A stretch of 64,000 bases of DNA from positions 20,828,721 to 20,892,720 of the forward strand of contig NW_025062479.1 of assembly GCF_000002995.4 (NCBI RefSeq), read 5' to 3'. The stretch comes from Brugia malayi (taxonomy: Eukaryota; Nematoda; Chromadorea; Rhabditida; Onchocercidae). A program made the translations under genes and the position numbers. The notes beneath the pieces were generated by a model. That model was given only the letters and a program-made list of their open reading frames with translations, made no database searches and was not told where the DNA came from. Of the stretch, positions 30,939 to 43,982 are shown one piece after another; the first letter of the stretch is position 1; every line of letters starts with the position of its first letter.

Positions 30939-31898
30939 TTTGCTCCTCCAAAAGATTACATTCAACTTTTTTCTCATTACACAAACAACAAGCGGCTTCC
31001 TTTCTTCTACGCTCCTAGTTAGGTAACAACAAGTGGCGGTTCGCACTGGTAATATCACTGCTCACCTCCAACTGTTACCTCTAAAACAAGATGCAACCTT
31101 CTAGCACCATGTCTTCAATGTAAACAAAAAGAAGACCCTTGTCCTCTCACAAAAGTTCACGCAGCCCACGAATGAAACATCCATCCCAGAAGAGGAAATT
31201 AGTTGAATAGGTTTGAAGAGGTCGCAGGAATGCCATGGCTGTATCGATATCTGATGGAAGTTGATTTACATTAGCAAATTCTTTAGTATGATTTATTTGT
31301 AATTCACTTGTAGTGAACCGCAAGCTGTGAATACAAAAAACACAAAGTATTAAAGAACCAAAGAACCGTTGAAGAAAAAACTTCCAAAATTGTATTTCCG
31401 ATCATTTCTTCAACACAATGTCAAGAAAGAGTCCAATGTTTCAATGCTACTCTTGTCGCATAACTCATTCAGGTAAATGGAGCTATTAACAGTATTTCAA
31501 TTATGTATCTTTCGAGAAATCTTTCATCCGCCGCAACAATATTAGAAATGTTAGAAATCGAAATACACCAAGATATCAGCGGGATGATTCCGAAAAGATA
31601 ATCATCATAGAATTTGTAGAGGAATGAAGACATCAAAGAACAGCTCCCGAGACTTATTTTTTGCTAATTGATATGCAGATATGCACATCTAATAATTTAC
31701 GATTTCTTCACAAAATTTATTTTATTTTATCACTGAGTTTCAATTATTATAATACATAAGTACTCTGAAATGCGGAATTACAGTAGTTGATTAGTTATGC
31801 GAAAATTATGGAATCCAAACGAATGCAACATAATATAACATAACAAGAAATATAGTCAACCATAATTTCATTCTTTCACTTCATAAAGAAAATAATTT
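30939..31898. other. Intergenic: EMC10 3' flank and BAP18 upstream region
   Basis: Spacer between two minus-strand genes. The part nearest BAP18 (30940-31260) is less AT-rich and holds a 30-codon minus-strand ATG frame near 31150-31240 that could be an upstream ORF; nothing else recognised. Confidence 0.5.
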
Positions 31899-33338
31899 CT
31901 ACTCTCCACCTTGTTCAGCAGTTGTAGCATTAGAAATGACCATAAAAATTAAAGCTGCAGCTATATACATCCACTAAAAACAAGTCATTCATTATTTGTA
32001 CTATTAATTATTTTCTAACAATGGTATATTTAGATTATAGAAACCATAAGAACATACAAACATCTTTTAATTAGAAAAACCGATAGTTTTTTTCCACTTA
32101 CATATTTCTGTATAAAGGATCGATTGTCCTGTTGAGCCCCATGTTGCCTCGCTTGCCGCTCCTTCTCCATCTTTCGAATATATGAAATTGTATCAGGCCT
32201 TAAAGAAACCATTAGTGTACACATTTCAAAAAATTGCCGTTTGGCACTATTAATTAAACATTTTATATTTCATTAACTATTCAATTATTTTCTTTTAAAG
32301 TTACTAAAAGAAATTACAGAGGCAATTCATTAATTGTGTTCACCACAACCGATCCTCTAATTTTACTCTCCTCTGCAAACGAATTTGTTTCGCAAAAGTG
32401 ATAATTTGTTCCAACATAAAATAAATTCTCCGGAAAAACAGCCAAAGACTGCAAATTCTGACGATCCGGGTCCAACAGTACCCGAAAATGGTGAGCTCCG
32501 TTAGCTTGCAACATCAAACACTGAAATCTGATGGAAATAACTGTTGCGTTTTCAAAGGATCTTTGCAAAAACTTTAAAAAATAACATTTCTTGCAAGCGT
32601 ACTAATAAAGAAATTAATTTACCAGTGTTTAAATTAGTTCTGAAACGTCGAAAATCTTTTTTTAACTCCAAAACTGTGCATGAAGTGGCAATATCAGGAA
32701 CTTTATTCTAGCAGATTTTAATTATCAATCATTTAGCTACTGTTTGACGCACACAAATATTTTACACAAGTTGACATTGTAGAATTTCAACTAAACTGAC
32801 TCACCGGTTCATTGTAACCCTGTACATTTTCTTTATCATTGTCAGCTCTAACGCGATAAATCCACCCATTCTTTGTAGCTCGCAAGAGATCACTTTGCCA
32901 TTTATTTGGATTAACAGAAGATTGAAAATACGCCGTATAATTACTATCAAATGTCCTATCCACAGTTATGCTACCAAGCGGAACAAAATCGTCTGCATCT
33001 GTAAATAAAAATAAATATTAAACAAGAAATTTGAGAAATATGTAGGTGACAGTTCAAGTATTCCATCTCTGAATTCAGTTTAAAATGAAAATCAGTTTCC
33101 AAATCCAGTTTTATCTATCAGTCAAATTTCCGATAGTTTTCAAGATTTGTACGAATCCCTTCCAAGCCTTCTTGTGAAGCAAAATTTTCGCCCCCTCGAG
33201 ATATGCAAAACTTATTAGGGGAAAAGAGTTGTGTAATAAAAATAATAGAATAAAACCTGAAGCCGAATATTGCAGATCGATCTTCCAATGACCAATTGCT
33301 TGAACATACTGTAGAGAACAAAACAATAAAACAAACAT
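31899..33338 (-). CDS. EMC10: ER membrane protein complex subunit 10
   Basis: Five exons in phase (33257-33338, 32805-32998, 32318-32520, 32102-32198, 31899-31973) encode 216 residues. EMC inserts and stabilises multi-pass membrane proteins in the ER; EMC10 is its lumenal, single-pass subunit. Seen: an N-terminal signal peptide (MFVLLFCSLQYVQA), a lumenal beta-rich domain with GWIYRVRA (family LxGLYRVRIP), a cysteine pair framing the second half (CLML, HFCE), a juxtamembrane charged helix (IRKMEKERQARQ), and the hallmark SFIQKYWMYI leading into the transmembrane segment AAALIFMVIS. The C-terminal tail is short, with little of the glycine-rich tail of vertebrate EMC10. The ATG follows ttgcag by one base, consistent with trans-splicing. 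Confidence 0.9.
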
Positions 33339-33961
33339 CCTGCAATAGAGCTCTCGATTTGAACGTTTATTATAGTACAGTTTTATAAAAATTCCTCCCA
33401 AATCTATCATTCAAATATTCCAATTTGGCAGCAAAAGTGGAAAATGACTGTATTGAACTTCACCGAAATTAAGAAAAAAAAAAATCAAGATTTTCTTATG
33501 ATATCGCTCTAATTAATTCTTTCTTCCATGATTGTTCTGAAAAAGAATTAGTTCATTGAAACGAAATTCCTTTTTTTTTTTTTTTTTTTTTTTTTGTACA
33601 AAAGTAAGAAATCGAACTGAAACCACAAAATAACACAAATAATTTTCACAAGATGTTCGTGCAACCGAATCATAAGTGATTATGAGAAATTTAAGATTTT
33701 ATTTGAATATATTTATCAACTTTGATATTTATATAAACTTTACATCCACAAAAATACAAACAACACGACAATGATATACAATCTGTACAATTATTGTTAA
33801 AAAAAAAGTTAATCATCCAAATGAGTTCACCAAATTCAACATAAACAAGCTGAATGAAAAATAAAATGAATGTTTTAGAATTTCTTCAGAACATGGAAGC
33901 AGTCGAAAAATTTTCACTAAAACATTGCTAAGTGAAAATTATTGCAAAACTATAGTAAACT
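33339..33961. other. Intergenic: ClC-7 3' flank to EMC10
   Basis: About 620 bases between the ClC-7 stop and the EMC10 start on the same strand, including a poly-T run at 33571-33595. No coding frame. The short gap and the acceptor at the EMC10 ATG would suit an operon. Confidence 0.55.
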
Positions 33962-36900
33962 TTAAGTTTGGAAGTCTGAAACAAAAAGTTCCCATATAGT
34001 ATAATTTGTGAAAGTTCGACGTCCCTTGAACCTTGCGAGATCTTTCCGAGTAATGATTCCACGAAGCTGAAAATCATTTCGTATTAAACATATAACAAAT
34101 AAGAATTCGGATTTGAAATAAAACTGCAAATGAAATCATAATGATGTACTAGAAAAAAATTTAAGTACTTTATTTTCATCGTCAACGACAGCTACATAGC
34201 GCAGTCCTAATCCACGAAACAGATGAAATATAGAAGGTAGTGAAGCACTCAAAGGTACTCGATAGGGACTTGAATGCATATAAGGAGTTAAGTCCAGCCA
34301 ACAATTTTTATCTTCTTCAGACAGTTGTAACTTTGCTAAGCATTTATCATGCCTGAAAATACTCACAGTGCAGCGAAAAACGGAAGCTAGTAAAGAATAT
34401 AATGGATTCTGAAATAACTTAACTTGGGTATTCGTCGGCGAAATCAGAAAGTTGAACCAATTCGCTTCCATCAACCAAAATATGGCAGTCAGGATCCTCA
34501 TAAAAAACCTAAAAATAGCTTAAAAATAAAGATGAAAAAATAATTTTAAATTTTACAGTAAGCTGGAATTATGAATGATGGTTCTATTTTGCTTGTCTGT
34601 AATATGTCCTGTTTAGTTAATGTGACTGGAGAAAAAACTTTTCAGTGTCCTGGAAATAATTTGCTTTTCAAAATTAAAAGACCAAAGTGTGCAGAGACTT
34701 GTCACGAAAATGTACCAACTACCGTTAAATGATAATTGACTATCTTTGCACATCAGTAACAGAAATGAATCAATATATAACACAAATAACAAACGTTAGA
34801 AAATCTTCTAAACATCAACAAAATGAACCAGAAAAGAAAAAAAATAAGGACATCAGAAAAGTTAGCTTACCCGTTTCTTCATCAGAATAATCAGTTGCGA
34901 TTTCAAGATTAACCCCTTCAGATGACCGTATTCCGGGATTTTTTCCTCAGTTGACGGAGAATTAATTTCATCAATAACCGGAAAACCGTGATGTGATGTG
35001 GCATGTAAAACTTCAATCACGCGTGAAACACGTTCTCTTGGCATCATTGTTACTACATCCCTTCTCATTATACTCCTTGAAAATCATGAAGAACTATATT
35101 ACAAAACAAAAATGACATCTCCCTCATAAGTAAGCTAAGCATTTATCATACAATAATTTTCTTTTGCAGAAATATTCAGAGAAAATAATCAGAAGGTAAA
35201 GGAAGCTAATACGTATTTCATCTTAACGACAAAAGTTCTAGAAATTTTCTGTAACCCTTTTCAATCGGACAGAGAGAAGGTGATAAGGAGAAAGAGAGAG
35301 ATGCACATTTTATCAAAAGATAGCTAAAATTACGATTCCTACCCAAAATGTAGCGAATATCATTAACTTTCTTGATAAACCATTAGTTTTTCTCTTCATT
35401 TGTAAAAATTTACAATCATAAACAAGATTCAGAGTGTTTGATATGTACAGAAATATTTGCTACACTACAAAATAGCTCATATTTGTGTAATATTTGTAAA
35501 GAAACTTACCCTGCCAATATATTGCGTGATAGTTCCGGTGCACACCAACCCAAAATCGGTACTTCATTTAATTCAATATGTGCATCATAAAGACCCTAAA
35601 ATAAGAATCATTACATAATCATTTAATAATACTTTTACATTACATATATATTCAAAAAGATACCTCATTAAAGAAGTCGCCAACCCATTTAGTAACCATG
35701 AGAACAAGCATTATTGGCAAACCAAATGTAATATCTCTGGTTGCTTCAACGAGAATAGCAGTTAAGCTAATTGTCATCCGTACAACACCACCCAGTTGGG
35801 CTGCAGCTCCGGCAAGAGCATATTTACCAGGATGAATACCAGTCTGTTTAAAAAATATTTAGCAACAACAATTCCAAACATACAATTCAATACCATCAAA
35901 ACCAAAAAATCGAAAATGGCTGATGTAACTTATCACTTACAACGTCAGGAAACATATATTCGACGATAACTCCAACAAGACGACCCCATGATGCGCCAGT
36001 TAACAAGGTGGGTATGAAAATACCGCTCGGTACTGATAGCCCATATGTCCATAACGATAAGAAGTAATACTCAACAGCGAAAATTAATAACGTACTTGCC
36101 GCATATGAATCTAAAAAAGTACACCGAAATAATTGTTATCACAAAATAATTAAAATAGGATTTCAAGATACTACTACTTTCCTTAGTAAAATAGCTCATG
36201 AAAGCTAAACAAGAAAATAAAATTGCAATTCCCTTAAAAAACATCCAATTCCGAAAATTATCAGCTCACTTGTTGGACTATGAAACAGACTTTTAACACT
36301 TTCTTCTGGACTTTGAAAGAATAAATTTGCAACAGCGCTGTATTGACCCTTGCGACACCACAACTGTAAACCAAAATTTATTTATTTATGCATGTTAGTT
36401 AAGCAGAATATTGATTTTCTCCTCAATTTTTTTTCTAAAAATTTGGACGTTGTTCCCTCGACCAAAAATTTCGCACGAAAATCTTGAAATTCCACAAATT
36501 TGATAAATATCAAATTATCATAAAAGAAATCCGTCAAGCACATTAACCTTTGTAACCTCAGTTAATTTTGGATTACGGCCAACAGGCTGGCAATCATTTA
36601 CTACGAAAAGTGTAACAAATCCTGTAAACGCAGATGCTGCAGCTACTAGTAAACACTCCATCAACTTCTGGCATTTGCTTCGAATATATCTTAAATGAAA
36701 ATAAATTTCAAAACATCAAAAGAAAACAATTTAAAAAGCATTACAGACTTCCTCTTCACTTCTTTTAATAATATAACACACAGTTATCATCCCATAATTT
36801 TTCGCAGCACTCGAAATTATAACTAACTTTTTCCTGAATCGTGAAAGTTTCAAATTAAGGGAATTGAATAAAGCACCAGAAAGGCCTCCAAGAACACCAA

Positions 36901-39900
36901 TGAGAAGAAAGATCGGTATTTCCCAAATGTTGTAGCTATGATTCTCAAAAAAAAAAAGATGTATTTTTCAATATGAAGCAAGCTTTATTATATATATTAA
37001 CAAAAAAAAAACTGATCAAGTGACTACTAAAAATTTTAAGTAACTATTAAATTAAAAAAAGTAGTTATCGACATAAAGTGAATATCACCTCGAAAACACC
37101 GAAATTTGCTAGCCCATTCCATGATAAAAAACCACCAACTCCATGAAATACACTGAGAATGCAATTCAAAGTAAATGATGATATCATGGCAGCAAAAAAC
37201 TGAAATGAGCTAAAACTTTGCCGCACGTCGAATGGAAATAGTACAACTACCAACATGCCGGAAAATCACTGCTTGAAAATTTTCATGCATTACTAAGAAA
37301 GAGTAAAATTTAAAGTGATACCAAGAAATTACTTAAAAAAAAAAAGAGTAGAAAAAAGAAACCATGCGCCACGTTAAACTTTGATTCCAAAAGCTAGCCC
37401 CTTCTTCTAAACTGAACAAAACTCCACCAATTGGCGCACCAAAAGCCGCAGCTACTCCAGCTGCAGCACCTGCACTCACGAAGTCGCGCTTTTCGCTGAA
37501 AATTATTTCTTCAAAAAAAGTGAGTTCCTAAACTCATATATTGCTATTGAAAAATTAAACTCACCGATCATTTCTAAATTGTTCGAAAATGTGGAAATCG
37601 AGTGAGAAAGTGACGCATTTGCCTTGTGAAATACCAGCTGCGACTACCGCTCCAGAATGAATCATTGGCCCTTCCTGTATTTACTCTAGGTAGAATTTAT
37701 GATTAGCAAATCATAAACAATTGTGCGATTTAAAAAGTTGATCAAGCAGCTATTCAATAACAATTCCATTAAAAAAACGACAGAAACAGATAAAAACAAT
37801 ATTACCTTTCCCGCACTTAAGCCACCAGCAACTGTACATGCTACACCAAATGCTTTTGCAAACAAAGTTTTCAATCGTACAACACCCGGTATTTCTACAC
37901 CATTTAGAAAACATTTGACTTGTGATATACCTAAAGGCTAATCATTAACAGTCAATACCAAAATATTTACTTATGACTACAATTTTTTTTATAAATACTT
38001 TTTAAAAGCTGTTCAAAATAAACCTGAACCAGCAGCAATAGGAGATAGGAATATAACTAAACATGCGGAAATAGTGACCAGAATACAATTGTAGCAAATC
38101 CATGCAAATTCTACCGTCCATATGCAACCACCACCAACTTCCATTCGTTTCTCACAGAAATTTAACACTGAAAATAAAGAAGAATCATGACATACAATAC
38201 ATATTATTTGCAGTTATGAAAGATGAATTCATAAAATGCTTACAATTGCTAATGATCAAGCGGAATTTGACTACACTACTGTAATATATCGTTATATCTA
38301 TAGCAGCCGCAACAATAGCAGTTAAAACTCCAATAAAGAAACACACTACCCAACGATTCACTGATTGGCGAAAAAGTTTTCGCTGCAAAGAAAGGATAAA
38401 TTTTAAAAATACACAGCTTTTAATTATTAATTTCATTAGATGAACAACAATTTCCAAGTAAGTTACAACGAATTCACAAGAGATCTTATAAAACAAAGAA
38501 GAACATTGTTTAAAATAACAGCGAATATGTGATATTTCAAGCATTACTTCACGGTTAATTTAGGAAGATCTCGCAGTTCGAATCTTTCTAACATCATAAA
38601 AATTTGTGCAACCAAAGAAACAAATAGATAATTGGAGGATAAAGAAGTTTCATCGAAAAATAAGTGCATACCTGATGACCAGGTTCCATCTCCTCAGCCC
38701 GAAAAAGCTTATTTTCAACAATTTCATAATTCAAACTTTCATATCGTGAAGAAACTGCGCCTTCTTTCTCCATGTTTTTAAATGAATCATATTGGCGAGA
38801 ATCTTCTAATTCACGTTGCTCCTGTTCACGACTTCTTCGCCTTATTTCTGCATTCTCATTTGCAAAAGATGCTACCCTTTCGAGACCCGTTGCAGGATCT
38901 TCATTTGGATCCAAACTAAAATTATTTACTGTATTCAAAAAAAAAAAAAAGAAAAAAAATACTTCCATTTGGATTTTATTCTCCAAATAACATGACTATT
39001 AAAAGAGTTCAACTATATCGGTAACATTTCTTTTATCGTTAATTCTATTCCATTTGTATTGAATTCTACAAGACTTTGAATATTATATTTTAAAATCATT
39101 CGAAGTATTACTTCTCATATTCGCTTAGATTCCCTTATTTCTAACACTCGATTTATGATAATATCGAGATTAAGTAATGTCACTGAAACCACAGTTTTAA
39201 TCAAATGAGTATCAAGATCAAATAATATGACTGAAACTATAATTTCAATTAAGTGAAAGCTATAAGCAATCAATGATCAATTCAAAAAAGAATGCTAAAC
39301 TAACGTTGTTAGTAATGGCGTTCGATCACTCATGCAGCTAAAATAAATGATACTGATAATCTCATATAGAGTACCAGATGATTTAAAAATTAATCAAGTA
39401 AATTACTCTAACACAAATCAAGTAAGTGATTAAAATATCATATCAAAATGAAATTGTAGAAAAAGTCTTCAAAAATTACAACGGGAAATTGGTAAAAGAC
39501 AACAAAAAAAATTCCCAATTCTGACCTCCTAACTTTAGCACATATGAGAGTAAATCATCATGTAATAATGAAATTTCCATTTGAATGCTCAATTATATTG
39601 AATTCTACAAGATTTTGACGATTTTGATTTTAAAATCATTCCAAGCACTACTTCTCTTATTTGCTTAGCTTTTCTTATTTCTAACACTCAATTCATGACA
39701 ATACCTAGGTTAAGTAATATAACTGAAACCATAATTTCAATTAAGTAATTATATTTGCCTCCAAACTGGACTAATTCCAATCCATTATTCACCAATTCTC
39801 TGTACTCCCATTTAAATTCAGATCAAATAAATCACTAACTTCAACCATATTATGAATTTCAGACAATCAAGCAAGCACATTAATGATTTCAATTTATTTT

Positions 39901-40207
39901 TCATTATTTTATTAATATTAGTTCGCATTAGAAACAAAATATAAAAAAAAAACCGAAAAATATAAAAAAATCTTTGCATAAACTATTGAAAAATTTTTTT
40001 CGAACAAAAAAAAAAGGAAGTCCTCGAATAAACTATGAAATAGGTCGAAATGATGATTTTCCATTTAGACAAACAGAACAAATAATAAAGCGATACTTCA
40101 TATTGACAAACAATGAACATAAACACAATCGATGACAGCTCTTCTGTAGAATAAGTCAAAGTGTCAAGTGATGTGTCAAGAGGTTGCATGTTAACCAATC
40201 TTTTCAT
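33962..40207 (-). CDS. CLCN7: ClC-7-type lysosomal chloride/proton exchanger
   Basis: About 18 exons. Exchanges chloride for protons in lysosome-type membranes (C. elegans relative clh-6). The first coding exon 40137-40207 ends EE plus a split Leu codon and joins 38672-38915 to give EELLDPNEDP, like human ClC-7 DELLDPDMDP; then [14 protein letters not shown]. The pore exons hold [10 protein letters not shown] (family GSGIP; Pro replaced by Ser), [11 protein letters not shown] with the gating glutamate (37806-37930, 37565-37674), [20 protein letters not shown] and [12 protein letters not shown] with the internal proton glutamate (37363-37495), and [17 protein letters not shown] (35941-36110). 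Two cytosolic CBS domains follow: 34871-35075 ([10 protein letters not shown]...HHGFPVID) and 34169-34066 region ([20 protein letters not shown]). The stop TAA is at 33962-33964. The joint near 34380-34424 needs a very short intron or a border I mis-set. The 1.2-kb first intron contains direct repeats. Confidence 0.9.
39057..39748. repeat. Diverged 150-bp direct repeats in the ClC-7 first intron
   Basis: About 39057-39200 (attgaattctacaag...taagtaatgtcactgaaacc) recurs at about 39597-39745 (attgaattctacaag...taagtaatataactgaaacc) at roughly 80 percent identity by eye, offset near 540. A third partial copy of the tail (gactgaaact ataatttcaa) lies at 39229-39256. No terminal repeats or ORF; likely an old local duplication or a fragment of a non-autonomous element. 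Confidence 0.6.
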
Positions 40208-41141
40208 TTTAAAATTGCAGATATAATGTTAAAGTTCAACGAATATTTGTATATCAATAACAGTTAACAATATTGAAATACATTTCAACAATACAACAAT
40301 TTTGACCAATTTTCATTGGTAAATGTTATGCAGTCACATTTATAAATGTTTAACCTTCTCAATATTTTTCTTTATATAAACAATGGTTATAATTCTTAGC
40401 TTATTGCAAAATGCAATTCATTTAAATCTACAGCAATGATTAGCACTTGACGAGATGAATAATGAATAAACACCTATTAAATTTCACAGTATTTAAGACT
40501 AAATAAGTAATCTTTCATTTTACTTAAACCATTTTTATTGAAAACGAAAATTAATTTAAACAAAATATGAAATTTAAGAACTACTACGCAATAATTATGG
40601 TTAATTATTACTAAACTGCACAATAATTACGTTTAATTATAATTATCATGCAGCAATTCTGTTTAAACTGATGTGAAAAGAAGTCATTAAAAACTGATTT
40701 GTACATACTGTTCTCTCTCTATCAAAAGATCTAAATTCATAGACAATGACCATCACACTTCGCAAATTAACTAATTAGAACATTCACATACTAACTTGTT
40801 CATCGTTTTAGTAATAATGCTGCTTCTGTTGATCAACAGTGAGGATAACAGAAATTCAGTTCTTTTCTGAGCAAAAAGTGTAAAAACTTCCACAGTTACT
40901 GTTTCAAATAAGTAGAGTGAGGTCATTGCTATTACGACATATGCTTTTAAGTTTCTGCAACGGTTTATATTAAAAAATATTTAGCAAATCAAAGATAAGT
41001 ATTATTGAAAAGATAGTGTAAAATTAAACAGGAATTACTAGGTTATAATTCAAAATACAACAAACAAACAAAAAACTTATTAGGGAAAAAAAGAAACTTG
41101 ATCAAAATGATCAAAAAGAAACCTTCATATCTTTGATCTTC
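40208..41141. other. Intergenic: upstream of ClC-7
   Basis: About 930 bases of AT-rich spacer on the minus-strand run. No coding frame or clear splice-coupled start seen. Confidence 0.55.
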
Positions 41142-43183
41142 TTAGAAACGAGATATTTCAATTAAATACTTCTCGAAAGCCTCTTGATGTCTTTCAATAA
41201 CAAGATCTCTTAGGTTCTGATCATTGAGTATTTCCAGTAACAAACTGATGGCAGCATTGTTAGTTTGTGCATTTGCGCCGTTTTCAAACTTCTTTCGTTC
41301 ATCCTGTGTTTTTGTTGAAGTTGATGTATTTGAACTAACTTGATATTTCATTTCGATTTCTTTTGAGGAGCTCGCAGTCTCGGAAGCTAAAAATCCGTTA
41401 GCTAAAGTATACTTCTACAATAAATAAATCAGAGAATTACTTGTCCATAATAAATGCTTTACTAGCTCTTACAAGAATTCAAATGATTGGAAACGTTTCT
41501 TATTATTAAATCTTTTTTAAAAGAACCAAAAGAACTTTTAAAAAACAAACAAACAAACAAACTTTTCAAAACGAAATCTGTGATTGCGAATATACCCGAC
41601 TCATTAAATGTTTTATTCCACTGCCACAGATATACCTTCGGTATATTAAATAGTGTACTTCCCAGACCAAATTCAACGTGATCCGCTCTACTGTCTACTT
41701 TCCAGACTCTAATAGGTGATTCATTCTGCAAAATAACATCAGAGAATCATGAAGTTATAATCCATTTTAGCAATATCCAGAATTGCAGATTATACACTTC
41801 TCAAACATAAAAATCAACAATGATTTCCATGTGAATAATAATAACATTGATAATGATGATCAGACTGGAACGGAACAAATAATTATTCGAACAATTATTC
41901 ATTATTCAAACAATTCTAGCATTTTGAATGAGATAGAAAAGAAAAAAAGTGCTTCAAAATTCCTAGCACAGCATATTCATATTCACTAATATCAAACAGT
42001 TGGCGATTTATGAACAGTTTGTATTCGATGCCAGTGAAACAACATTAAACAATATTAAATTCTTTATTAAAAACTGACCTCATTTAACACAACCCAGAAT
42101 CGTGTCCCAACCACTGGTGGCCACAATATTTTATCGGTACAACCAAACGCGAACTTATGCAATTTGATAATACCAAAGGGTGGACATAGAAAAGCAGCTG
42201 TAGCACCTTCAGTTGAGCTGGGATGGCGCTCACGTAAAACTACACCAAGGAATTTCTATAAAATTCTTACTAAGCACTGTAGTTACAACTGTAATGATAT
42301 CTTTAATCTGGTTAAATAAAGAAGCAAATTCAATGTATATGAAGAGTTTAAAATCATAACTTCATAATTCAATTCACAAACTCTTAAATGATAAATAAAT
42401 GAAAAAGAACCTAACTTGATTACTACATGTTTCCGGAATAATGACTTGCTTTGCGACTTTTACAAGTTTATTGCCACAAGAATAAGTGTGTCCTTGAGAA
42501 AAGACTAAAATATCCTCTAAAAAGAATACCTGCAAGACATTTCAAATCTTGATAACAAATTTGAGATTAGAAAAAAAGGTCATAAATAAAAGTAAAAACC
42601 CGATCTTAAAAAAAACCTCACTAACTCACAAATTCCTCTGAATTCGATTACCTAAATACTGATTTACATTTTGGTAAATCAATTATCTAAATTTATTTAT
42701 AAAAAGTTCATTAAAATCTAAAGCCAATTTTTTGTTAAAGAATTGATTTAATCCAGAAAACATTACAGCCATTGAATATTCGCTAAGCTATCATTTGATT
42801 GCCCCAATTCTGACAATTCTTTGATCGGTCTATCAGTGGTCTCATAAGATATAATTTGCATTACATCGCTTATACAATTGGTGGCGAGTATTAAAAGGCA
42901 ACAGTACAACCTGCGTTAATCAAACTATACATATCAAATTAAAAATATGCTCAAAATCACCATTTTTTAAAATTTTTATCCAATTTTCGTCACATGAATT
43001 ACAGCACGGCCCAAGATCAATTGATTCTGGCCCGAAGATGTATCGTAATCCACTCTCGGGACATATAATTTCTCCAACTCCATCAACGAAACGATCAAAA
43101 TGTCCCAAATGAAATCCACTCTCATCATTATGACGAAATAATACTGACTGATGTGCACTTGATAACGGTTGAATCGCTGACAT
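41142..43183 (-). CDS. Unrecognised 295-aa protein
   Basis: Six exons join in phase: 43008-43183, 42865-42910, 42416-42529, 42079-42255, 41596-41725, 41142-41386. The ATG follows attctag by two bases, suiting trans-splicing. The first exon (MSAIQPLSSAHQSVLFRHND) is not a signal peptide. The middle exons are short beta-strand-like units (VFFLEDILVFSQGHTY; ILWPPVVGTRFWVVLNE; SPIRVWKVDSRADHV) that recall blades of a beta-propeller, though no WD or kelch signature repeats. The C-terminus is a polar linker followed by a predicted helix (AISLLLEILNDQNLRDLVIE). The first donor is weak (gtgctg), so the exon 1-2 joint is the least certain. No family recognised. Lies between the synthetase and ClC-7 genes on the same strand. 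Confidence 0.6.
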
Positions 43184-43982
43184 TTCTAGAATACCTCAAA
43201 AAACTGTATTAATTTATATTAATTTCTAGAGTACTATTTCATTCGATTGAACGAAACAATCACATTTCTGACCTTTCTTATCTGTCAATGAAACAGAAAG
43301 AGTATTTTTCTTTACCACTAGCAACCATTCCCTTTCCCTCTATGCTATCAAAAAAATCTCGTCAAAAAAAAAAAAAAAAAACTCAATCTATCACCACCTC
43401 TTCACTAATTAAGTTTTCACTCACTACTTTTAAAAGGACTTAGTGGATGTATTAAAGTAAGAGCAACTCTTATCAATATAGGTCTTAAACATACAAGAAT
43501 GAAATTTCTTTTCCAATCAAAAGCAGCTAAGGTATGAATTTCAACAACAAAAAATTCCTTGAACAAAAACACGAGATGTAATCAAACAATTCACTGCTTC
43601 ATTCTGCGAAAAAGAGAAAAAAAAAAACAAGAAAAAACCGCAGAACAACACGGAAAAGATAAAATCACAGTTGAATACTTAACAGCAGCGAACCAAGAAT
43701 TTTTATTTTATAATTTATTTCAAAAATAAAACCCTTACCCACAAAGACAGTGACCAACAACACAACAGCTCATCATCATAAATCATAGAGGAAAACAAAA
43801 AAAGCAGATATTTTTATTACATAATTAGGTTCTCTTTGCAGAACTCGAAAATTAGAATAAAACCGGAACAATTTTTCCAAAATTTTTCAAAAATTCTAAG
43901 CTCTAATTTTCAAAATTAATTTTCACAAGGCATCAATAATAATTTATGAAACCTACAACAATTTTCTTATGAAAGATGAATT
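43184..43982. other. Intergenic: threonyl-tRNA synthetase 3' flank
   Basis: 800 bases, with a poly-A run at 43364-43380. No supported gene. Confidence 0.55.

Noticed and set aside
30825..31058. Longer N-terminus for BAP18 from 31058
   Set aside because: The extra 40 residues have no family resemblance; ATG 30938 begins a normal short N-terminus.
38560..38600. tRNA T-loop-like cagttcgaatc
   Set aside because: No matching acceptor, D or anticodon stems around it.
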